DNA of 60,497 nt from Pseudomonas floridensis (lineage in GTDB: Bacteria; Pseudomonadota; Gammaproteobacteria; Pseudomonadales; Pseudomonadaceae). Location: contig NZ_MUIO01000077.1 of the NCBI RefSeq assembly GCF_002087235.1, forward strand, positions 1 through 60,497, given 5' to 3'. Positions 16,785 through 25,262 of the stretch are shown here, piece by piece; within the stretch, counting starts at the first letter, position 1; every line of letters starts with the position of its first letter. The position numbers and the translations under genes were made by a program. Under the pieces are notes generated by a model. That model was not told the origin of the DNA and searched no databases. It worked only from the letters and a program-made list of their open reading frames with translations.

Positions 16785-17639
16785 ATGTCTCAATTTCGTA
16801 AAGTACTGTCGATTCAGGCCGGCCAACCGACCTCAGATGGTGCTGGCGTACGCCTGACACGCGTGTTTGGCGGTCAGGGCGTTGAGCAGTTCGATCCGTT
16901 TCTGATGCTCGACGAGTTCGGCTCCGACATGCCGGACGACTACATCGCAGGCTTCCCGCCGCATCCGCATCGCGGATTCGAAACCGTGACCTACATGCTC
17001 GAAGGCCGTATGCGCCATGAAGACCACATGGGCAATGTTGGCCTGCTGCAGGGCGGCGGCGTGCAGTGGATGACGGCTGCGCGCGGGATCATTCACAGCG
17101 AAATGCCCGAGCAGGAGCAAGGCGTGATGCGCGGCTTTCAGCTGTGGCTTAACCTGCCGGGCAAGAACAAGCTGGCCGACGCCAGCTATCGGGATATCCA
17201 GCCGGAAAACATTCCCCGGCTGACCACGCAGGCGGGCGTGGACGTGGTAGTGATCGCCGGCCAGTTCGACGACGGACTGGTGCAGCAGACCGGCGCAGTG
17301 CAACGTCCTGACACTGAGCCACTGTATTTCGATTTCCACATGCCGACAGGCAGCCGTATCAGCCCGCGCATTCCGCAAGGCCACCGTGCGCTGCTGTACG
17401 TGTACGAAGGCAGCCTTAAGGTCGAAGGCTGCGCGCAATCGATCGGCGCCAGCCGTATGGTGCGTCTGGCTGACGAAGGTGAACTGCAACTGGACAGCGC
17501 CGAGGGCGCACGGGTGCTGCTGATCGCCGGGCGCCCGTTGCGCGAGCCCATTGCGCAATACGGCCCGTTCGTGATGAACACCCGCGAAGAAATCGAGCAG
17601 GCGCTGCGCGATTTTCGGGATGACCGTCTGACCGCGTGA
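16785..17639 (+). CDS. Pirin family protein
   Basis: This 284-residue bicupin has the pirin N-terminal signature DPFLMLDEFGSD followed by PPHPHRGFETVTYMLEGRMRHEDHMG and MTAARGIIHSEMP; the His residues and following Glu are the metal ligands. Pirins bind Fe or Ni; some are quercetin dioxygenases, others transcription co-factors or redox sensors. The ATG at 16785 has AGGAGA about 10 bases upstream and begins directly with the domain. An A+T-rich gap precedes it, and a terminator-like hairpin lies between it and the convergent patatin gene. Function within the family cannot be assigned. Confidence 0.9.
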   Translation: MSQFRKVLSIQAGQPTSDGAGVRLTRVFGGQGVEQFDPFLMLDEFGSDMPDDYIAGFPPHPHRGFETVTYMLEGRMRHEDHMGNVGLLQGGGVQWMTAARGIIHSEMPEQEQGVMRGFQLWLNLPGKNKLADASYRDIQPENIPRLTTQAGVDVVVIAGQFDDGLVQQTGAVQRPDTEPLYFDFHMPTGSRISPRIPQGHRALLYVYEGSLKVEGCAQSIGASRMVRLADEGELQLDSAEGARVLLIAGRPLREPIAQYGPFVMNTREEIEQALRDFRDDRLTA

Positions 17640-17645
17640 TACCGC

Positions 17646-17677
17646 AGGCCTCCTCCTGACGACGAGGAGGCCTTCTT
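17646..17677. terminator. Terminator between pirin and patatin genes
   Basis: AGGCCTCCTC and GAGGAGGCCT form a 10-base stem with an 8-base loop, followed by TCTTC. It lies in the short gap between the convergent genes and may serve both. Confidence 0.6.
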
Positions 17678-18861
17678 CATGGCAGCCGCAGAAACCGCTT
17701 CAGTTCGGCACCCTGCGCAATCGCATCGTGCCGCCCCAGCTCGATCAACTCGCTGCAATATCCGGACTCGAACAGCAGATAGCTCAACACGCTGGCCCCA
17801 CTGGTCTTGGTCGCTCCCGGCCCGCGCAGAAAGGTGCGCAGTGCAGGCGGCAATTCGCGACGGTGGCGAGCGGCGATCTGGTCCAGCGGCTGGCTTGGCG
17901 AAATCACCAGCACCTCCACCGGCGCCAGGCCTGGCTGAGTGCGGGCCTGCTCGTCAGCCAACAATGCGCTGGCGATGTTCAAACGCTCGAGCAGTTCGAT
18001 ATCGCTTTCAAGGTTATCGATGAACGTGCTGTTGAGCATGTGGCCGCTGATCTGCGCCAGACTCGGCTGCGCACCGCTTGCCGGACGAGGCGCCGGTTTT
18101 TTGGGCTGCAGGCCGCGCGGATTACCACTCACACCGATAACCAGCACCCGGTTGGCACCCAAATGCAGGGCCGGACTGATCGGTGCCGACTGACGCACGG
18201 CACCGTCGCCGAAATACTCATCCTCAAGCTTGATCGGCGCGAACAACAGCGGAATGGCTGAACTGGCCAGCAGATGCTCAACGGTGAGCTGAGTGGGCCT
18301 GCCGATCCGCCGATGACGCAGCCAGGGCTCGATGGTGCCGCGCCCCTGATAGAACGTGACCGCTTGTCCCGATTCGTAACCAAAGGCGGTCACTGCTACC
18401 GCACGCAGATGATGTGCTTCGATGGCCGCGTCGATTCCGCTGAGATCCAGCCGTTCGGTCAGCAAATCACGTAACGGCGAGCTGTTGAGCAAGGCAACCG
18501 GAATGTTGCGGCCCAGCCCGGTCATGCTGCGGCCAAAAAACCGGCCGGCCTGACGGATGACACCGGGCCAGTCACTGCGCAGTACCTGATGGCTGCGAAA
18601 GGACTGCCAGAACTCGGTCAACTGGTGGATGGCGATCCGAAAATGCAGCGCACCACTGGCCAGCTTCACGGCGTTGATCGCGCCTGCCGAAGTACCGACG
18701 ATTACCGGAAAGGGATTGGCAGAACCGGGTGGCAACAGGTCGGCAATGCCGGCCAGGACTCCCACCTGGTAGGCGGCTCTGGCACCGCCGCCTGAAAGAA
18801 TGAGCCCGGTGACGGGCTCGACATCGTTTGCAACAGGGATCGCTACGGCGGATTCTGGCAT
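17677..18861 (-). CDS. Patatin-like phospholipase
   Basis: This 394-residue protein has the patatin catalytic dyad motifs: oxyanion loop LSGGGARAAYQVGVL at about 22-36, nucleophile VGTSAG with Ser58, and the Asp of FGDGAVRQ near residue 219. There is no signal peptide, and no RssA/YchK-type short form, so this resembles the longer patatin proteins with a C-terminal extension (about 270-390). It should hydrolyse acyl esters of phospholipids at the cytoplasmic face. It lies 32 bases upstream of an LpxL-type acyltransferase gene on the same strand. No interaction between the two can be shown from sequence. Confidence 0.88.
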   Translation of the reverse strand: MPESAVAIPVANDVEPVTGLILSGGGARAAYQVGVLAGIADLLPPGSANPFPVIVGTSAGAINAVKLASGALHFRIAIHQLTEFWQSFRSHQVLRSDWPGVIRQAGRFFGRSMTGLGRNIPVALLNSSPLRDLLTERLDLSGIDAAIEAHHLRAVAVTAFGYESGQAVTFYQGRGTIEPWLRHRRIGRPTQLTVEHLLASSAIPLLFAPIKLEDEYFGDGAVRQSAPISPALHLGANRVLVIGVSGNPRGLQPKKPAPRPASGAQPSLAQISGHMLNSTFIDNLESDIELLERLNIASALLADEQARTQPGLAPVEVLVISPSQPLDQIAARHRRELPPALRTFLRGPGATKTSGASVLSYLLFESGYCSELIELGRHDAIAQGAELKRFLRLP

Positions 18862-18893
18862 CTACAACTGACCTCGATGATCAACGACGCTTT

Positions 18894-19826
18894 TTATTTA
18901 TGTTTCTTATATAGCTTCGGTTCACCGGCGGGTCGACTCTTGAAGCGTCGATGCGCCCAAAGATATTGCGACGGGCACTGTGTGACAGCACTTTCTACCC
19001 ATTGATTGATGCGCAGACAATCGGCTTCGTCGCTCTCGCCCGGAAAATCCTGCATCGGCGGGTGTATGACCAGACGATAGCCGCTGCCGTCCGCCAGACG
19101 CTGCTGAGTGAACGGCACTACTTGAGCGCGCCCCAGCCTGGCGAACTTGCTGGTCGCGGTCACAGTCGCTGCCTGGATGCCGAACAATGGCACGAAGACG
19201 CTCTGCTTGGCGCCGTAGTCTTGATCCGGCGCATACCAGATGGCCCGGCCGGAGCGCAGCAGCTTGAGCATGCTGCGCACGTCTTCACGCTCGACGGCAA
19301 GCGAGTCCGGATTGTGACGCTCGCGTCCACGCCGCTGGATGAAGTCGAACAGCGCATTGCGGTGTTCGCGGTACATCCCGTCGATGGTGTGCTGCTGACC
19401 AAGCAGTGCGGCACCGATCTCCAGTGTCGTGAAGTGAAACGCCATCAGAATCACACCTTCGCCCTTCTGCCGGGCGTTGTGCAGATGCTCCAGCCCTTCG
19501 ATATGGGCCAGCCTGGCCAGGCGCTGTTTCGACCACCACCAACTCATGGCCATCTCGAAGAAGGCGATGCCGGTGGAGGCGAAGTTCTCTTTCAGCAGTT
19601 GCTTGCGCTCGGCAGCGGACAGGTGTGGGAAACACAGCGCCAGATTGCGCGAGGCGATATATTTTCGATCAGTGGCGATGCGGTACATCACGGCCCCCAA
19701 CAGCCGACCGATGACCAGCAACACGCGAAACGGCAACTGCACGATCAGCCACAGAAGCCCCAGACCCAGCCATAGCGGCCAGAAACGGGGGTGAAGGAAG
19801 TGGGCTTTAAAGCGCGGGCGATCCAT
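18894..19826 (-). CDS. LpxL/HtrB-type lipid A acyltransferase
   Basis: This 310-residue protein belongs to the Kdo2-lipid IVA lauroyl/myristoyl acyltransferase family. It has an N-terminal membrane anchor (FWPLWLGLGLLWLIVQLPFRVLLVIG), then NLALCFPHLSAAERKQLL, the catalytic H-X4-E motif in AFHFTTLEIGAAL, and the conserved YAPDQDYG and FVPLFG blocks. It adds a secondary acyl chain to lipid A on the inner face of the inner membrane. The ATG at 19826 was chosen because the family start (MDRPRFKAHFLHPRFWP) begins there. It is divergent from minC, whose start lies about 120 bases away. LpxL versus LpxM cannot be decided; Pseudomonas carries more than one copy. Confidence 0.9.
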   Translation of the reverse strand: MDRPRFKAHFLHPRFWPLWLGLGLLWLIVQLPFRVLLVIGRLLGAVMYRIATDRKYIASRNLALCFPHLSAAERKQLLKENFASTGIAFFEMAMSWWWSKQRLARLAHIEGLEHLHNARQKGEGVILMAFHFTTLEIGAALLGQQHTIDGMYREHRNALFDFIQRRGRERHNPDSLAVEREDVRSMLKLLRSGRAIWYAPDQDYGAKQSVFVPLFGIQAATVTATSKFARLGRAQVVPFTQQRLADGSGYRLVIHPPMQDFPGESDEADCLRINQWVESAVTQCPSQYLWAHRRFKSRPAGEPKLYKKHK

Positions 19827-19946
19827 TTGGGCTTCCGTCAGAACAAAGGCCGCGCATTCTACATCGGTTCGACCGGCTTGCGGCCTGCGGGCGTTCTCGT
19901 TATAAGTCTCGGCACTTTTAGCGACAAGCTGTTGTGTATGCCGACC

Positions 19947-20687
19947 ATGAGCCAGATTGAATCGCAAAACTCCGAACCTGTATTTCAGCTCAAGGGCAGC
20001 ATGCTTGCCATCACCGTGATGGAGCTGGCCCGAACCAATCTTGAAGCGCTTGACCGGCAACTGGCGGCAAAGGTCGCGCAGGCGCCGAATTTCTTCAGCA
20101 ATACTCCGCTGATCCTGGCACTGGACAAGCTCGCGCCCAGCGAGGGCTCGGTGGACCTGCCGGGGATGATGCGTATCTGCCGCCAGCATGGCCTGCGAAC
20201 CCTGGCGATCCGCGCCAACCGCATCGAAGACATCGCGGCGGCCATCGCCGTCGACCTGCCGGTACTTCCGCCATCCGGTGCCAGAGAACGCGTGCTGGAC
20301 CCGGTCGAAGCCGAAGCGCCGAAAAAGATTCCGGAAAAACCACCCGAGCCCGTCATCAAGCCAACCCGCGTGATCACCGCGCCAGTGCGCGGCGGACAGC
20401 AGATTTATGCCCAGGGTGGCGACCTGGTAGTGGTGGCGCCTGTCAGTCCCGGTGCGGAACTTCTGGCCGATGGAAACATCCATGTGTACGGCCCGATGCG
20501 CGGTAGAGCGCTGGCCGGGATCAAAGGCGACACCAAGGCACGTATTTTTTGCCAGCAGTTGAGCGCCGAGCTGATTTCGATCGCCGGGCAATACAAGGTA
20601 TCAGAAGACCTGCGCAGGGACCCGTTGTGGGGCTCGCCGGTACAAGTCAGCCTGTCTGGTGACGTGTTGAACATCATTCGGCTTTAA
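19947..20687 (+). CDS. minC: Septum site-determining protein MinC
   Basis: This 246-residue division inhibitor blocks FtsZ ring formation away from midcell. The N-terminal FtsZ-interacting domain (VFQLKGSMLAITVMELARTNL, FFSNTPLILALDKL) is followed by a proline-rich linker (about 115-145) and the beta-helical C domain (GGQQIYAQGGDLVVVAPVSPGAELLADGNIHVYGPMRGRALAG) that binds MinD. Two in-frame ATGs are possible (19938 and 19947); the second is used because it gives the usual MSQ start, although neither has a clear ribosome-binding site. minD and minE follow downstream. Confidence 0.93.
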   Translation: MSQIESQNSEPVFQLKGSMLAITVMELARTNLEALDRQLAAKVAQAPNFFSNTPLILALDKLAPSEGSVDLPGMMRICRQHGLRTLAIRANRIEDIAAAIAVDLPVLPPSGARERVLDPVEAEAPKKIPEKPPEPVIKPTRVITAPVRGGQQIYAQGGDLVVVAPVSPGAELLADGNIHVYGPMRGRALAGIKGDTKARIFCQQLSAELISIAGQYKVSEDLRRDPLWGSPVQVSLSGDVLNIIRL

Positions 20688-20756
20688 CGGATACTGCCGC
20701 AATTTTCCAAGCATCTCTGATTCGTCGCGAAAACGTAGTAAAGGTTGTAGGAAATC

Positions 20757-20777
20757 CTGAGAAACACCGTTTCTCAG
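20757..20777 (+). promoter_or_regulatory. Hairpin in the minC-minD gap
   Basis: CTGAGAAAC and GTTTCTCAG form a perfect 9-base stem with a 3-base loop in the 231-base gap between minC and minD. There is no T tract, so it is more likely an mRNA-processing or attenuation element than a full terminator. A second small hairpin (GGAC, loop CTAAA, GTCC) lies just before the minD ribosome-binding site. No gene is seen in the gap. Confidence 0.4.
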
Positions 20778-20918
20778 CGGGTAGTTGAGTTGAAAGTTGT
20801 AGCGCAGAGCTCTCTTTTCAGGATCAAGCTACCCGATTTCCGTGATTCTTCGACTCACGCCGCGTCAAGGGATGCTCTTCAGGGACCTAAAGTCCTTTTC
20901 CTCTAGGGGTGATTCACC

Positions 20919-21731
20919 TTGGCCAAGATTCTCGTTGTTACATCCGGCAAGGGTGGTGTGGGCAAGACCACCACCAGCGCCGCTATCGGTACAGGTCTCG
21001 CGCTGCGCGGCCACAAGACAGTCATCGTCGACTTCGACGTCGGTCTGCGTAATCTCGACCTGATCATGGGTTGCGAGCGTCGCGTGGTGTATGACTTCGT
21101 CAACGTGGTCAACGGCGAGGCCAATCTGCAGCAGGCCCTGATCAAGGATAAGAAGATCGAGGGGCTGTATGTACTCGCAGCCAGCCAGACCCGTGACAAG
21201 GAAGCCCTGACCAAAGACGGCGTCGAAAAAGTCCTGATGGAACTCAAGGAAACCTTCGAGTTCATCGTCTGCGACTCGCCCGCCGGCATCGAAACCGGTG
21301 CACACCTGGCGATGTACTTCGCCGACGAAGCCATCGTCGTGACCAACCCCGAAGTGTCGTCGGTACGTGACTCCGACCGCATGCTGGGCCTGCTGGCCAG
21401 CAAATCCCGTCGCGCCGAGCGCAACGAAGAGCCGATCAAGGAACACCTGCTGTTGACGCGCTACAACCCGGAGCGTGTCAGCAAGGGCGAAATGCTCGGT
21501 GTCGAAGACGTCAAGGAAATCCTGGCCGTTACTCTGCTGGGCGTGATTCCTGAATCGCAAGCCGTACTGAAAGCCTCCAACCAGGGCGTGCCGGTCATTC
21601 TCGACGACCAGAGCGACGCTGGCCAGGCCTACAGTGATGCCGTTGACCGCCTGCTGGGCAAAGACCGGGAACATCGGTTCCTGGATGTGCAGAAGAAAGG
21701 ATTCTTTGAACGCCTGTTCGGGGGTAATTAA
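20919..21731 (+). CDS. minD: Septum site-determining ATPase MinD
   Basis: This 270-residue deviant Walker ATPase has SGKGGVGKTT near the N terminus, switch I/II residues in DFDVGLRNLDLIMG and CDSPAGIE, and the C-terminal amphipathic membrane-targeting helix (KGFFERLFGGN). ATP-bound MinD dimerises on the membrane, recruits MinC, and is released by MinE. The start codon is TTG at 20919, supported by AGGGGTGA about 7 bases upstream and by the canonical MAKILVVTSGKGG start; no in-frame ATG gives a better N terminus. The stop overlaps the minE ATG by one base (TAATG). Confidence 0.95.
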   Translation: MAKILVVTSGKGGVGKTTTSAAIGTGLALRGHKTVIVDFDVGLRNLDLIMGCERRVVYDFVNVVNGEANLQQALIKDKKIEGLYVLAASQTRDKEALTKDGVEKVLMELKETFEFIVCDSPAGIETGAHLAMYFADEAIVVTNPEVSSVRDSDRMLGLLASKSRRAERNEEPIKEHLLLTRYNPERVSKGEMLGVEDVKEILAVTLLGVIPESQAVLKASNQGVPVILDDQSDAGQAYSDAVDRLLGKDREHRFLDVQKKGFFERLFGGN

Positions 21732-21985
21732 TGAATATTTTTGACTTCTTTCGTGACCGCAAAAAAGAAAGCACGGCCTCGGTCGCGAAAGAGCGTCTGC
21801 AGATCATCGTTGCGCACGAACGCGGCCAGCGCAGTACACCGGACTACCTTCCTGCCCTGCAGAAAGAGCTGGTGGAAGTGATCCGTAAATACGTCAATAT
21901 CGAGTCCGATCAGGTGCAGGTCGCTCTGGAAAACCAGGGCAGCTGCTCGATTCTGGAACTCAATATCACCCTGCCCGATCGCTGA
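21731..21985 (+). CDS. minE: Cell division topological specificity factor MinE
   Basis: This 84-residue protein has the membrane-targeting and anti-MinCD N-terminal helix (MNIFDFFRDRKKESTASVAKERL) and the C-terminal dimerisation/topology domain (QKELVEVIRKYVNIESDQVQVAL). MinE stimulates MinD ATPase and drives pole-to-pole oscillation. It overlaps the minD stop by one base, so the two are co-translated. Confidence 0.95.
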   Translation: MNIFDFFRDRKKESTASVAKERLQIIVAHERGQRSTPDYLPALQKELVEVIRKYVNIESDQVQVALENQGSCSILELNITLPDR

Positions 21986-22075
21986 TCAGGCAGCCGCTTG
22001 CGGCGGTATCGGCGTCCTCCTCATGAGGTAGCGCCTTTACCGCCGTTGGCGCTTCTCGCGCTTCGAGGCCGTTGC

Positions 22076-22711
22076 ATGCCGTTGTCGAACATCCGCATCA
22101 TTTATCAGGACGCTGCCGTTCTGGTGATCGATAAGCCTACCCTGCTGCTCTCCGTTCCTGGTCGTGCCGACGACAACAAGGATTGCCTGATTACCCGTCT
22201 GCAGGAAAACGGCTACCCCGAAGCCCGCATCGTTCACCGGCTGGATTGGGAAACGTCAGGCATCATTCTGCTGGCGCGCGATACCGACACCCATCGTGAG
22301 CTGTCGCGTCAGTTTCATGACCGCGAAACCGAAAAAGCCTACACGGCACTGTGCTGGGGCCAGCCCGCGCTGGACAGTGGCAGCATCGACCTGCCGTTGC
22401 GCTACGACCCGCCGACCAAGCCACGCCACGTGGTGGACCACGAGGCAGGCAAGCACGCGCTGACCTTCTGGAAAATCATCGAGCGCCATGACACACACTG
22501 CCGGGTCGAGCTGACGCCCATCACCGGCCGTTCGCACCAGTTGCGCGTGCACATGCTGTCCATCGGGCATCCGCTGCTGGGCGACGGCCTGTATGCCCAC
22601 CCCGAAGCACTGGCGGCTTATCCGCGCCTGTGCCTGCACGCCAGCATGCTGAGCTTCACGCACCCGGTGACCGGTGAACGATTGACCTTCGAGTGCCCCG
22701 CTCCATTCTGA
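22076..22711 (+). CDS. rluA: RluA family pseudouridine synthase
   Basis: This 211-residue protein has the RluA catalytic motif HRLDWETSG (Asp is the nucleophile) near residue 57, LTPITGRSHQLRVHM, and a lack of an S4 domain, like E. coli RluA (219 residues). RluA modifies U746 in 23S rRNA and U32 in some tRNAs. The ATG at 22076 begins the fold (MPLSNIRIIYQDAAVLVIDKP); a longer reading from 21998 would start in unconserved arginine-rich sequence. It follows minE by 90 bases and may share its transcript. Confidence 0.88.
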   Translation: MPLSNIRIIYQDAAVLVIDKPTLLLSVPGRADDNKDCLITRLQENGYPEARIVHRLDWETSGIILLARDTDTHRELSRQFHDRETEKAYTALCWGQPALDSGSIDLPLRYDPPTKPRHVVDHEAGKHALTFWKIIERHDTHCRVELTPITGRSHQLRVHMLSIGHPLLGDGLYAHPEALAAYPRLCLHASMLSFTHPVTGERLTFECPAPF

Positions 22712-22839
22712 ACCCCTGCGCTGCCTTGCCTGGCTCGTGAGCGCCTGCGGGTTCATCATTGCGTGAACGCTCACCAGCAACGCGAGGCAGCAAGCGAGCC
22801 AATGCGGTAAACTCCCGCCATTGCTGTCTGGAGCTATTT

Positions 22840-24129
22840 ATGCGCGAAGAGTTGAATAAAGGCCTGATCGATTTCCTCAAGGCTTCTCCTACCCCGTTCC
22901 ATGCTACCGCCACCCTCGTACAACATCTTGAAGCCGCCGGTTTCCAGCGTCTGGACGAGCGCGACACCTGGTCCATCGAAACGGGTGGGCGCTACTACGT
23001 CACCCGCAACGACTCCTCCATCGTCGCCTTCCGCATGGGGCGCCAGTCGCCACTGACCGGCGGCATCCGCATGGTCGGCGCACACACCGACAGCCCATGC
23101 CTGCGCGTCAAGCCACAACCCGAGCTGCAACGTCAGGGTTTCTGGCAGTTGGGCGTGGAGGTTTACGGCGGCGCGCTGCTGGCCCCGTGGTTCGACCGCG
23201 ACCTGTCGCTGGCCGGTCGGGTCACCTTCCGTCGTGACGGCAAGGTCGAAAGCCAACTGATCGATTTCAAACTGCCCATCGCGATCATTCCCAATCTGGC
23301 GATCCATTTGAACCGGACCGCCAATGAGGGCTGGGCGATCAACGCGCAGAACGAACTGCCACCGATCCTGGCGCAAGTGGCCGGTGACGAGCGCGCGGAC
23401 TTCCGTGCCTTGCTGACCGATCAACTGGCGCGCGAGCATGGTCTGAATGCCGACGTGGTGCTCGATTACGAGCTGAGCTTTTACGACACGCAGAGCGCGG
23501 CAGTGGTTGGCCTGAATGGCGACTTCCTGGCCGGTGCGCGGCTAGACAACCTGTTGTCATGCTTCGCCGGTTTGCAGGCATTGCTCAACAGCGACAGCGA
23601 TGAAACTGCCCTGCTGGTCTGCACCGACCACGAAGAAGTCGGCTCGTCTTCGGCCTGCGGTGCCGACGGCGCAATGCTGGAGCAGATCGTCCAGCGCCTG
23701 CTGCCCAGCGGCGAAGACTACGTACGCACCATCCAGAAATCGCTGTTGATCTCGGCCGACAATGCCCACGGCATACACCCCAACTACGCCGACAGGCACG
23801 ACGCCAATCACGGCCCCAAGCTCAATGCCGGACCGGTGATCAAGGTCAACAGCAACCAGCGTTACGCCACTAACAGCGAAACCGCCGGATTCTTCCGTCA
23901 TCTGTGCATGGCCGAGGAAGTGCCGGTGCAGAGTTTCGTGGTGCGCAGCGACATGGCCTGCGGCTCGACCATCGGTCCGATCACCGCCAGCCATCTGGGC
24001 ATTCGTACCGTCGATATCGGCCTGCCGACCTTCGCCATGCACTCGATCCGCGAGCTGGCGGGCAGCCATGACCTGGCGCATCTGGTTAAAGTCCTCACTG
24101 CGTTTTACGCCAGTCACGAGTTGCCGTAA
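22840..24129 (+). CDS. apeB: M18 family aspartyl aminopeptidase
   Basis: This 429-residue cytoplasmic metallopeptidase shows the M18 motifs: VGAHTDSPCLRVKP (first zinc His and Asp), ARLDNLLSCFAG (bridging Asp), DHEEVGSSSACGADG (catalytic Glu and zinc Glu), and the late MHSIRELAGSHD (zinc His). It removes N-terminal Asp or Glu from peptides. The ATG at 22840 follows GGAG by 7 bases and starts with the family N terminus. A GC-rich inverted repeat (24150-24177) lies between it and the convergent repressor gene. Confidence 0.92.
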   Translation: MREELNKGLIDFLKASPTPFHATATLVQHLEAAGFQRLDERDTWSIETGGRYYVTRNDSSIVAFRMGRQSPLTGGIRMVGAHTDSPCLRVKPQPELQRQGFWQLGVEVYGGALLAPWFDRDLSLAGRVTFRRDGKVESQLIDFKLPIAIIPNLAIHLNRTANEGWAINAQNELPPILAQVAGDERADFRALLTDQLAREHGLNADVVLDYELSFYDTQSAAVVGLNGDFLAGARLDNLLSCFAGLQALLNSDSDETALLVCTDHEEVGSSSACGADGAMLEQIVQRLLPSGEDYVRTIQKSLLISADNAHGIHPNYADRHDANHGPKLNAGPVIKVNSNQRYATNSETAGFFRHLCMAEEVPVQSFVVRSDMACGSTIGPITASHLGIRTVDIGLPTFAMHSIRELAGSHDLAHLVKVLTAFYASHELP

Positions 24130-24149
24130 TTTCAAACGCAGGATGAACA

Positions 24150-24177
24150 GGTTCGCGGGCACCCCGGCCCGCGAGCC
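24150..24177. terminator. GC-rich hairpin between convergent genes
   Basis: GGTTCGCGGGC and GCCCGCGAGCC pair over 11 positions (one G-T) with a 6-base loop. There is no T run, so termination strength is uncertain. It sits between apeB and the convergent GntR/UTRA gene. Confidence 0.4.
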
Positions 24178-24186
24178 GTTCAGCCC

Positions 24187-24906
24187 CTAGATATCGCGCA
24201 CCATCGCACTCACGTGAATCGCATCGTGACGCCAGAACTCAAGGTCGCAGTCGATCAGCCGACCTGCCTGGTCGTAGTTGATGCGAGCAATGCGCAGGCC
24301 CGGACTGCCGATGGAGACTTTCAGTGCGGCGGCGGCGTCGGCATGCAAGGCAGTCGGAACCATTTCGAAACGTACCTGGCCATAGCGCAGGTCGTAATCG
24401 GTCGCGTACAGCTCGGTCAATGAGTGGCTCAGGTCATGGTCGAGAATGCCGGGAAAGTAATCCGGGTTCAGGTAGTGCTCCACGTACAGCACCAGACGCT
24501 GATCGATGCGTCGCGCCCGGCAGATCTGGATCACGCTGGACAGTGCTGGCAATTCGAGCATGGCGCAAATCATCGCAGAGGCCGGTTGCAGGCGAGCGGA
24601 CAGCACCTGCGTCTGTGCGACACGCCCCTGTGCGGTGACCATGGCGTGAAAATGGCTGCGACGGATCAGGTCGTAGGCCAGCCGTGGCGGCGAGATAAAC
24701 CAGCCGCGTCGCTCTTCGCGGTACACCAGCCCCTGAGCTTCGAGCTGGACGAGTGCCTCGCGCAGTGTAATGCGTGTGGTATTGAATACCTCGCTGAGCT
24801 TGCGCTCAGCGGGCAGCTTGCCACCCGGCGGCAACAAGCCGTGCTCGATCTGTTCCTGCAGGGCATTGCAGATGGTTGTTACCGCTCGTGGCACATCTTC
24901 GCGCAT
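24187..24906 (-). CDS. GntR family repressor with UTRA domain
   Basis: This 239-residue regulator has an N-terminal winged helix (LPPGGKLPAERKLSEVFNTTRITLREALVQLEAQGLVYREERRGWFI) and a C-terminal UTRA ligand-binding domain (about 85-235), placing it in the HutC/PhnF/NagR subfamily. These are usually repressors released by a phosphorylated sugar, phosphonate or similar small ligand imported by the neighbouring genes. The ATG at 24906 is preferred since the domain starts at once. It is transcribed divergently from a six-gene uptake and phosphatase cassette. A TGGTCTAGACCA-like site lies 14 bases before its own start and another 51 bases before the binding-protein gene, so autoregulation and repression of the cassette are likely. 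Confidence 0.88.
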   Translation of the reverse strand: MREDVPRAVTTICNALQEQIEHGLLPPGGKLPAERKLSEVFNTTRITLREALVQLEAQGLVYREERRGWFISPPRLAYDLIRRSHFHAMVTAQGRVAQTQVLSARLQPASAMICAMLELPALSSVIQICRARRIDQRLVLYVEHYLNPDYFPGILDHDLSHSLTELYATDYDLRYGQVRFEMVPTALHADAAAALKVSIGSPGLRIARINYDQAGRLIDCDLEFWRHDAIHVSAMVRDI

Positions 24907-24919
24907 TCCGATACCTGTC

Positions 24920-24931
24920 TGGACTAGACCA
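24920..24931. promoter_or_regulatory. UTRA-type operator, regulator side
   Basis: TGGACTAGACCA matches the HutC/NagR/DasR-type core TGGTCTAGACCA at 11 of 12 positions. It lies directly upstream of the regulator start, consistent with autorepression. Confidence 0.6.
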
Positions 24932-25200
24932 GCCCTGTCACGGGGCACGCTTTGACCCCGATCGCCTTCATCAACCCTATCCAACCCAGCCTAGGCCCGG
25001 TCTATGACCGTCCCGTGACAGCGTGAATCATGATCCATGCCAACGCCTGTCAAAACAGCCTTGAAACCCTTGAAAAGCAAGCGTTCGGCTGTGGTCTACG
25101 CTTACCGCGAAGCAATGCCCGAATACCGGCAAAGTGGAATCAACCGGGCTGCCCGACACGAAAATGTCATGCAAAAGGCCTAACTTGGCTCAGGTATTGC

Positions 25201-25212
25201 TGATCTAGACCA
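25201..25212. promoter_or_regulatory. UTRA-type operator, transporter side
   Basis: TGATCTAGACCA matches TGGTCTAGACCA at 11 of 12 positions, with its mismatch at a different place from the first site. It lies 51 bases before the binding-protein start. A third dyad, CGGTC-TAT-GACCG at 24998-25010, lies between the two and may be auxiliary. The rest of the 356-base gap shows no gene. Confidence 0.62.
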
Positions 25213-25262
25213 AACCATCCGCCATGAACACTTCCAGCAAAGAAGTGCACTAGGAGCTTCGA

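Noticed and set aside
20919..21731. ParA-type partition ATPase
   Set aside because: The MinD C-terminal amphipathic helix and minC/minE neighbours identify MinD.
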